Assembly (NCBI GenBank): GCA_023460715.1
Contig: JAEWPH010000188.1
Coordinates: 1 to 29,214, forward strand
Direction: 5' to 3'
DNA length: 29,214 bases
Source of the DNA: Pseudomonadota bacterium
GTDB taxonomy: Bacteria > Pseudomonadota > Gammaproteobacteria > Burkholderiales > Burkholderiaceae_C
Shown: in pieces, positions 23,589 through 29,214 of the stretch
Layout of the letters: the number at the start of each line of letters is the position of its first letter
Position numbering within the stretch: the first letter of the stretch is position 1
The notes under the pieces: generated by a model
What the model saw: the letters and a program-made list of their open reading frames with translations, nothing else
Database searches by the model: none
What the model was told of the DNA's origin: nothing
Program-made: the position numbers and the translations under genes

Positions 23589-24161
23589 ATGATGCCGAGA
23601 ACCGCCCTCCTCCTTGCCCTACCGCTCGCCGCCCTGACCCTTACGGGTTGCGGCAATCTCCAGAACGTCAAATCGTTCTCGACCCCCTACGAGCAGCCCA
23701 TCTCGGGCGAGCGCGCCCGCATCCGGGTCGTGGCCGACGGCATGGTCCGCGCCGTGCCGCAGAGCGACTGTGAAGACTGGCGCCTGCCCGGCGCGGGCGT
23801 GATGGTGTCGGCGCGCAAGGGCTTCGCCGACCAGAACGGCCGGTCGCTGGGCATGCCCGGCGCCGACACGGTACCCGCCGACGGCCGCGTGGTCTCGGAG
23901 TTCTACGTGCCCGCCGGCAAGCCGCTGATGCTCTCCTATATGAGCAACGGCCGCTCCAACGGCCTTCAGGCCGAGCAGTGCTTCATCCGCAAATCCTTCA
24001 CGCCCGTGGCGGGACAGGACTACGAGGCCAGCTTCCGCCACAGCGGCCCGCTGTGCCTCACCCGGGTCCACCGGCTGCAGGTGCAGGGCGGCAGCACCAC
24101 CCGCGACGAGTCCGTGCCGCTGGCCGACGCCAAGCTCTGCCGCGCCAGCGACAACCTCTGA
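23589..24161 (+). CDS. Predicted lipoprotein of unknown function
   Basis: A 190-residue exported protein. The N-terminus MMPRTALLLALPLAALTLTGC is a signal peptide ending in a lipobox with the acylated cysteine at position 21; the next residue is Gly, so it is likely to be sent to the outer membrane. The mature part has four further cysteines (SDCEDW, EQCFIRK, GPLCLTR, KLCRA), enough for two disulfides, and reads as beta-rich (GERARIRVVADGMVRAVP, VVSEFYVPAGKPLMLSYMS). I do not recognise the family. It stands alone 151 bases after ruvC, and a second ATG directly follows the first. Confidence 0.8.
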   Translation: MMPRTALLLALPLAALTLTGCGNLQNVKSFSTPYEQPISGERARIRVVADGMVRAVPQSDCEDWRLPGAGVMVSARKGFADQNGRSLGMPGADTVPADGRVVSEFYVPAGKPLMLSYMSNGRSNGLQAEQCFIRKSFTPVAGQDYEASFRHSGPLCLTRVHRLQVQGGSTTRDESVPLADAKLCRASDNL

Positions 24162-24217
24162 CAGAACCCCTGCCGCCCCGCCGCGGGCGCGGCTGGGTCT
24201 GCCGCTGCGGCGGGTGG

Positions 24218-24718
24218 TCAGTTGCTCAGGACGATCTGCGCGATCAACCCCGAGCCGATGGCGATCATCACGTAGTCGCCGCCGTACTGCACCCAGTGGT
24301 AGCCGCGGGGCGGTGGCGCCAGATGGTGGTGGCGCCAGTCGCTCACCACATAGTGGCGCGAGCGGTAGGCCGGCGGCACATGGCCGCCCCGGTACCAGTT
24401 GTGCGATGGACCGGCGCCGCGGCCGCCATGGAAGTGCTGCGGCGGCCGGTGCCCCGGCGGGCGGGCGCCGGGAGGCGGACCGGGCCGGTAGCCGGGGTGG
24501 TAGCCCGGCGGACCGCGGTGGTCATGGGGCCGCGCATGGCGCCGGTCGTCATGGCGCGCATCGTGGCGGCCGCCGTGCCGGCCTTCATGGTGCCCTTCAT
24601 GGCGCCCTTCGTTGCGGTGGTCGCGCGGCTGGGCCTGCGTGCCGACGGCGGTGGCGCCCAGCGCGGCAGCCATGCACGCGGCCAGCATGCCGCGGGAAAG
24701 AAGGCGAGAGAAAAGCAT
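24218..24718 (-). CDS. RcnB-like periplasmic protein with His-rich region
   Basis: A 166-residue exported protein of the RcnB family, whose E. coli member modulates nickel/cobalt efflux in the periplasm. The signal peptide runs to GTQA/QPRDH. A long His/Arg/Gly/Asp-rich region (about 33-68) carries repeated HEGxH, RHGGRH, RHDARHDD and HARPHDHRG units, and at DNA level shows 12-bp direct repeats of the TTCATGGxGCCC type at about 24580-24610. The C-terminal domain (SRHYVVSDWRHHHLAPPPRGYHWVQYGGDYVMIAIGSGLIAQIVL) is the RcnB core. CAGGAGACCCCT precedes the ATG. The His-rich region suggests metal binding. Confidence 0.88.
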   Translation of the reverse strand: MLFSRLLSRGMLAACMAAALGATAVGTQAQPRDHRNEGRHEGHHEGRHGGRHDARHDDRRHARPHDHRGPPGYHPGYRPGPPPGARPPGHRPPQHFHGGRGAGPSHNWYRGGHVPPAYRSRHYVVSDWRHHHLAPPPRGYHWVQYGGDYVMIAIGSGLIAQIVLSN

Positions 24719-24794
24719 AGGGGTCTCCTGATTCAGCGACGGGCGGATTGTGGGGCACGCCGGCACGCTGCCGTGCGGGCCGCCGCCGCCTTCG

Positions 24795-25220
24795 TCAATG
24801 CAGCACGATCTGCGCGATGACGCCCGTGGCGACCGCCACCAGCACGTAGTCCGAGCCGGTCTGCACCCAGTGGTGGCCACGCGGCGGTGCAGCCAGGTGG
24901 TGGCCGCGCCAGTCGTTCACCACGTACTGCGGGCTGCGGTAGTGGCTGGGCAGCCGCCCGCCTTTGTGGAACGCATGTTCCGGCCCGGCCCCGCGCCCGC
25001 GGTGGGCGTGCGCCGCCTTGGCTACGCCGTGGCCCGGCGGATGCAGAGCGCGCTCGGCATGTTTCTGGGCCGGCTTGTGTGCCGGTTGGTGCGCATGGGC
25101 TGGCGGCCCCCGGTGATCGTTGTTCGGCCGGGGCTGTGCGTTGCTGGCCGTGGCGGCCAGGGCAAGGGCCACCGCCAGGGCGGCACCGGCATATCGGCTG
25201 GTGCGAAGCGAGATAGTCAT
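24795..25220 (-). CDS. RcnB-like periplasmic protein, tandem paralogue
   Basis: A 141-residue exported protein, paralogous to the next gene downstream. It shares the core YVVNDWRGHHLAAPPRGHHWVQTGSDYVLVAVATGVIAQIVLH (100-141) with about two-thirds identity to its neighbour. The central region is shorter and less charged (PAHAHQPAHKPAQKHAERALHPPGH). Signal peptide MTISLRTSRYAGAALAVALALAATASNAQ. AAGGACACCCGAA precedes the ATG. The two genes are 76 bases apart and probably one operon. No rcnA or metal sensor lies nearby in the window. Confidence 0.87.
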   Translation of the reverse strand: MTISLRTSRYAGAALAVALALAATASNAQPRPNNDHRGPPAHAHQPAHKPAQKHAERALHPPGHGVAKAAHAHRGRGAGPEHAFHKGGRLPSHYRSPQYVVNDWRGHHLAAPPRGHHWVQTGSDYVLVAVATGVIAQIVLH

Positions 25221-25454
25221 TTCGGGTGTCCTTGAAGTGGGCATGCCCCATCGTGCCTCAAGTCCCCGCCCTTGCGCCCTTCCGGCCCCCCCCGAAGGCC
25301 CGTCTTTGCCGAAGCTTTGCCGCAGCTTTTCGGCGTTTACCAACCCGTGACACAAGGCGGCTGGCAAGGAGACTCCACCCCGCCACGGCACTGCCGTGCT
25401 CTTTTGCGCGGGCAGCGACCGGCCGCGTGCGGCGGCGCAACCCACACTCAAGCG

Positions 25455-25509
25455 AAAATGGCCGCCAACGCTTTTTCAGCAAGCGGCTATAGCTATCATT
25501 TCAATAGCA
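25455..25509 (+). repeat. Double-hairpin AGCTATC-type repeat, full copy
   Basis: It begins AAAATGGCCGCC, has CGCTT (25469-25473) pairing with AAGCG (25481-25485), then GCTATC...AATAGC (25492-25508), and ends three bases before the stop codon (25512-25514) of the minus-strand chemoreceptor. Its layout, including the AAAATGG start and the junction to the stop codon, matches 191-244. Confidence 0.8.
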
Positions 25510-25511
25510 AC

Positions 25512-27191
25512 TCATTGCCAGGGCAAGGCCGCGGCTGGGGCGGCCGCAGGGGCGGCCGGTACGCGCGGGGCCGTATGGGCCCGCACCAACGGGCCGGCGG
25601 AGCCGCCCGCCAGCCCCACCGGCTCGGCACCGTGCGAGGCCAGCTTGAACTGGCTCACGGCCCGGGTCAGCTGGCTGGCCTGCTCGCGCAGCGATTCGGA
25701 GGCAGCGGTGGACTGCTCCACCAGCGCGGCGTTCTGCTGCGTCATCTGGTCAAGCTGGCTCACCGACTGGCTGATCTGGCCGATGTTGTCGCTCTGTTCC
25801 GAGGCCGACGCGGTGATCTCCGAAATGATGCCGTGCACGCGGCGCACGCTGTTCACGATCTCGGTCATCGTGGCGCCCGCCTCGCCCACCAGGCGCGAGC
25901 CGCCCTCGACCCGCTCCACCGACGCGCCGATCAGCGCCTTGATCTCCTTGGCCGCTTCTGCGCTGCGCTGCGCGAGGCTGCGCACCTCGCTGGCCACCAC
26001 GGCAAAGCCCCGGCCCTGTTCGCCGGCGCGCGCCGCTTCCACGGCGGCGTTGAGCGCCAGGATGTTGGTCTGGAAGGCAATGGAATCGATCACGCCGGTG
26101 ATGTCGCCGATCTTGCGCGAGCTGTCGGTGATCTGGTCCATGGTGCTCACCACCTGCGACACCACGCTGCCGCCGCGCGCCGCCACCTCGGCGGCAGACG
26201 ATGCGAACTCGCTGGCTTGGCGCGACGACTGGGCGCTCTGCTGCACCGTGCTGGTGAGCAACTCCATGGACGAGGCGGCCTCTTGCAGGTTGGCCGCCGT
26301 CTGCTCGGTGCGCTGGCTGAGGTCGTGGTTGCCCGAGGCGATCTCGGTACTCGCCGTGGAGATGCTGCCCGCGGCTTCCTGCACCTGCCGGACCAGTCCG
26401 CGCAGGGCGTCCTGCATGCGGCCCATGGCCACCACCAGTTGGCCCACTTCGTCCTGCTGCGCCGGCCGCACCTCCTGCGACAGATCGCCGCCGGCGATGC
26501 GCTCGGCCAGGTCCCGCGCCTGGCCCAGCGACCGCGTGATCGAGCGCACGCTGAAGAACGTGAGGGGAATGAGCACCGCCAGGCCCAGCAGCAGGCCCAC
26601 GCCAATCAGAGCCGCCATGCTGGAGGTGCGCGCCTCCACGCCCTGGCGAGCCTCCTCCATCTGCTGGCGCGCAGCGCTGGCCAGGCTGGCGAAGAGCTGG
26701 TCGGTGGCCTCCATGTGGCTCTTGAAGCGGTCTGCATAGGCCCCGCCGCCGGCACCGTCGATCTGGGCCCGCTCGATCTGCTCGAAGATCGGCGAGATGC
26801 CGTCCTCGTACTGCTTGAGCTCGGCCAGGGAGCGGTCGATGGAGGCGACGAACTCTGCGTCTGCCTGCTGCACCTGCCGCACATCGGCCAGGCTCTTGCG
26901 CAGCGCGGCAAGGGTTTTGGCCCAGTTTTCGCGCAGGGCCGCCACTTCCACCGAGTTGTTGAAGTTGATGATGATGTCCTTCTCCGCCCGGCGCAGATTG
27001 CCGAGCGTGGTGCGCAGCTCCGCCATGTCGGTGAGCGTTTGCACCCGCTGGGAGAAAAGCACCTGCAGCGTGTCGCGGGTGCGGTCCAGGGCCACGAAGC
27101 CCATTGCGCCGATGATGACAAGCAATACCAGGGAAAAAACCGTGCCGAAATACAAGCGTGCACGGATCGACAATCGGCCCAAAACGGTCAT
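25512..27191 (-). CDS. Methyl-accepting chemotaxis protein (4HB type)
   Basis: A 559-residue transmembrane chemoreceptor. A first membrane helix is at about 14-34. The periplasmic four-helix-bundle sensor (35-190) contains [15 protein letters not shown] (66-80). The second membrane helix is at about 192-214, followed by HAMP (215-268) and a signalling domain whose tip [20 protein letters not shown] lies at about 369-388. [10 protein letters not shown] begins an Ala/Pro-rich tail without a CheR-binding pentapeptide, ending in LPWQ. The ligand is unknown. The start at 27191 opens [16 protein letters not shown]. It is divergent from a second receptor. Confidence 0.95.
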   Translation of the reverse strand: MTVLGRLSIRARLYFGTVFSLVLLVIIGAMGFVALDRTRDTLQVLFSQRVQTLTDMAELRTTLGNLRRAEKDIIINFNNSVEVAALRENWAKTLAALRKSLADVRQVQQADAEFVASIDRSLAELKQYEDGISPIFEQIERAQIDGAGGGAYADRFKSHMEATDQLFASLASAARQQMEEARQGVEARTSSMAALIGVGLLLGLAVLIPLTFFSVRSITRSLGQARDLAERIAGGDLSQEVRPAQQDEVGQLVVAMGRMQDALRGLVRQVQEAAGSISTASTEIASGNHDLSQRTEQTAANLQEAASSMELLTSTVQQSAQSSRQASEFASSAAEVAARGGSVVSQVVSTMDQITDSSRKIGDITGVIDSIAFQTNILALNAAVEAARAGEQGRGFAVVASEVRSLAQRSAEAAKEIKALIGASVERVEGGSRLVGEAGATMTEIVNSVRRVHGIISEITASASEQSDNIGQISQSVSQLDQMTQQNAALVEQSTAASESLREQASQLTRAVSQFKLASHGAEPVGLAGGSAGPLVRAHTAPRVPAAPAAAPAAALPWQ

Positions 27192-27461
27192 GGCGCTCCT
27201 CTACAGAACATGATCCATGGCGCATGCAATAAATGCGCCATACCACGCAGCGCGCCTTGTGGGCGCACGGCGCTGTAACTATATGCGTCCCAACCGGGTC
27301 TCTCAGCAGGGTATCTACGCGGTGACACCGGTGCGCGCCTCTGGTGCGGCGGCATCGGGCTTAAAACAAGTTGTCACACTTGCGCGGCACAGTGCAGGCA
27401 TTGGGTTTCTTTTTTGGACGCAACCGGCGCTGCTCGCGCGGCGGGTCGCGCCCCGCCTGCC

Positions 27462-29111
27462 ATGCCACCGTCTTCCTTTATCCCTCGTTCCCTGGCCGCG
27501 TACCGCGGCTCGCTGGGCCGCCGCTTGCTCGGCGTTTTTCTGGCCGTGCTGGCGCTCAGCCTGGCGGGCTCTGCCATCGGCCTGTGGTCCCTGCACCGCA
27601 TCCATGCCTCCACCGAGGCCATGGTGCAAGGCAGCGTGGCCAACGAGCGCCTGGTGGCCGATGCCTACCGGCTCCAGGCCATCAACGCCGAGCGCTACAA
27701 GGCCGTCGCCCTCAGCTCCGAACCCGAGGTGGGCGAGATCCTGGGCGCCGACATTTCCCGGACCCAGGCGGAGTACACCGCCTTGGTCGCCCAGCTGGCC
27801 CAGCAGCTGCGCACGCCCGACGACGTGGATCGCCTGGAGCGCGTGCGCACGGCGGACGAGGCCTTCCTGAAGGCGCGCACCGAGCTGGTGGCCGCGCGGG
27901 ACTCGGGCCTGACCGAACGCATCCGCAAGGTGTATGGCGAGCGCTTCCTGCCGTCGTCGCAGACCCTGCTGGGCGCGCTGGACGGCCTGACGCAGTCGCA
28001 GCGCAGCGCCATCGACGCTGCGGCCCGGCACGTGGCCGAGCTCGGCCAGCTGGCACGCCTGTCGCTGCTCGCCTTCGGTGCACTGTCGCTGGTGCTGGGC
28101 ACGCTGCTGGCCCTGTGGCTGGTGCGCAGCATCACCCGCCCCATCGCGCAGGCCAGCGCCACCGCCGACCGCGTGGCCGGGTTCGACCTGCGTCAGGACA
28201 TCTCCGGCCACGACCGCGACGAGACCGGCCACATGCTGACCTCGCTGTCGGCCATGCAAAGCGCTCTGCGCAGTCTGGTGGGCCAGGTGAGCGCCTCCGT
28301 GCAGAGCCTGCGCGCCGCGTCCGCCGAGATCGCCAGCGGCAACGTCCACCTGTCCAACCGCACGGAGCAGGCCGCCGCCAGCCTGCAGGAAACGGCCGCC
28401 TCGCTGGAACAGGTCACGCGCAAGATCGCGGAGTCGGTCAGCACGGCCCAGCGCACCGAGGCGCTGGCAGCCGAGGCCGCCACCGTGGCGCGCCGGGGCA
28501 GCGGCGTGGTGACGCGCGTTGTGGACACCATGCAGCAGATCTCGCACAGCGCCCGCCAGATCGGCGACATCACGGGCGTGATCGACTCCATCGCCTTCCA
28601 GACCAACATCCTGGCACTGAACGCGGCCGTGGAGGCCGCCCGCGCAGGCGAGCAAGGCCGGGGCTTTGCCGTGGTGGCGAACGAGGTGCGCACTCTGGCG
28701 AACCGGTCGGCGGAGGCCGCCCGCGAGATCAACGCCCTGATCGCGGCCTCCAGCCGGCAGGTGCACAGCGGTGCCCAGCTGGCCGGCGAGGCCGGCCGCA
28801 CCATGGAGCAGGTGGTGCATTCCATCGAGCACGCGGCCGGCACCATGGCGGAGATCCGCGCCCACAACGAGGCGCAGAACCAGGACATCGCCACCATCCA
28901 CGCGGCGGTGACCCAATTGGACCAGATGACGCAGCAGAACGCGGCATTGGTGGAGGAATCGGCCGCCGCCACGGAAAGCCTGCGCGGCCAGGCGCACGAT
29001 CTGGCGGCCCTGATCAGCCGCTTCGTGCTGCCCAACGCCCAGCGGGGCGGCATGGCGCCGCAGCGGCTGCATGCGCCGGCGCAGCCGCTGCTGACGCACG
29101 TTGCCTCTTAG
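27462..29111 (+). CDS. Methyl-accepting chemotaxis protein (4HB type), second receptor
   Basis: A 549-residue transmembrane chemoreceptor. First helix at about 20-43, periplasmic four-helix bundle (44-198) with [21 protein letters not shown] (61-81), second helix at about 199-220, HAMP (221-275) and a signalling domain with the identical hairpin tip to its neighbour (375-404). No pentapeptide at the C-terminus. The ATG at 27462 is preferred to an upstream TTG at 27414. The stop codon (29109-29111) is embedded in the tip of a palindromic repeat. The 270-bp space to the divergent receptor gene must hold both promoters; I saw no convincing sigma-28 boxes. Confidence 0.95.
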   Translation: MPPSSFIPRSLAAYRGSLGRRLLGVFLAVLALSLAGSAIGLWSLHRIHASTEAMVQGSVANERLVADAYRLQAINAERYKAVALSSEPEVGEILGADISRTQAEYTALVAQLAQQLRTPDDVDRLERVRTADEAFLKARTELVAARDSGLTERIRKVYGERFLPSSQTLLGALDGLTQSQRSAIDAAARHVAELGQLARLSLLAFGALSLVLGTLLALWLVRSITRPIAQASATADRVAGFDLRQDISGHDRDETGHMLTSLSAMQSALRSLVGQVSASVQSLRAASAEIASGNVHLSNRTEQAAASLQETAASLEQVTRKIAESVSTAQRTEALAAEAATVARRGSGVVTRVVDTMQQISHSARQIGDITGVIDSIAFQTNILALNAAVEAARAGEQGRGFAVVANEVRTLANRSAEAAREINALIAASSRQVHSGAQLAGEAGRTMEQVVHSIEHAAGTMAEIRAHNEAQNQDIATIHAAVTQLDQMTQQNAALVEESAAATESLRGQAHDLAALISRFVLPNAQRGGMAPQRLHAPAQPLLTHVAS

Positions 29112-29214
29112 AACGTGTTGACGATCTCCCAGGGGCCGCGCAGTGGTGTTTGCGGGAGGGGATGCAAGGCGCGGTGCGCCGTGGATAGCACGGCTATCCA
29201 CCAGCGCCGCAACG
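29107..29214 (+). repeat. Left part of a large palindromic intergenic repeat running off the window
   Basis: It opens with the 21-base tip shared with 1338-1358, then GGGGCCGCGCAGTGGTGTTT, GCGGGAGGGGATGC and an inner perfect hairpin GTGGATAGC (29181-29189), ACG, GCTATCCAC (29193-29201). The CAGCGCCGCAACG that follows begins to mirror the AAGGCGCGG...GC side. From memory of similar Comamonadaceae elements I expect the complementary half beyond the window edge. Confidence 0.7.

Noticed and set aside
1..29214. CRISPR array, transposase, integrase or toxin-antitoxin system
   Set aside because: No regularly spaced direct repeats, no recognisable recombinase and no paired small toxin/antitoxin frames were seen; the repeats found are dispersed palindromes.

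Overview
The window looks like a chromosomal segment from a high-GC betaproteobacterium of the Comamonadaceae (Acidovorax/Paracidovorax type). This rests on gene style: a Bug-family binding protein with a Tat-like leader, a HypT-like LysR regulator beside a TRAP transporter, GltIJKL close to the Acidovorax form, and a short dispersed repeat ending in AGCTATC...GATAGC that I associate with this family. No rRNA, tRNA, CRISPR, transposase or phage gene was seen. I cannot name the species from sequence alone.

Layout. 1-3100: an orphan Bug solute-binding protein (-), then an AsnC/Lrp regulator (-) divergent from ornithine cyclodeaminase (+). 3290-5820: a membrane PQQ-dehydrogenase-like protein (+) whose catalytic block is missing, convergent with a small CxxCxxCC protein (-). 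6156-10416: a minus-strand amino-acid ABC transporter cluster, with two paralogous GltI-type binding proteins followed by GltJ, GltK and GltL, an internal terminator after gltI and a final terminator after gltL. 10742-14881: a LysR regulator (-) divergent from a TRAP operon (DctQ, DctM, DctP) that ends in a strong terminator. 15011-17330: a MazG-like pyrophosphohydrolase and an Atm1-type ABC exporter (both -). 17372-18482: a YciA-like thioesterase (+) convergent with a bactofilin (-), separated by a perfect 15-bp hairpin. 18682-20336: an IclR regulator and an HpcH/HpaI aldolase (-). 20998-23437: a plsC-like acyltransferase, a CdsA/YnbB-like membrane protein that lacks the usual catalytic residues, and ruvC (+). 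23589-25220: a lipoprotein (+) and two tandem RcnB-like periplasmic proteins (-). 25512-29111: two divergent methyl-accepting chemotaxis proteins.

The genes form several small independent modules: organic-acid and amino-acid uptake (Bug, Glt, TRAP), amino-acid catabolism (ornithine cyclodeaminase with its AsnC regulator), an aldolase with its IclR regulator, phospholipid-type membrane enzymes, and chemosensing. This is an ordinary scavenging lifestyle rather than an obvious defence or mobile island.

The most unusual signals are: (1) two membrane proteins that keep the scaffold of a known enzyme but have lost exactly the signature catalytic residues (the PQQ dehydrogenase-like protein and the CdsA/YnbB-like protein); (2) two families of short palindromic intergenic repeats that sit directly on or next to stop codons, one of which forms the leader of ruvC; and (3) two GltI-type binding proteins served by one permease.
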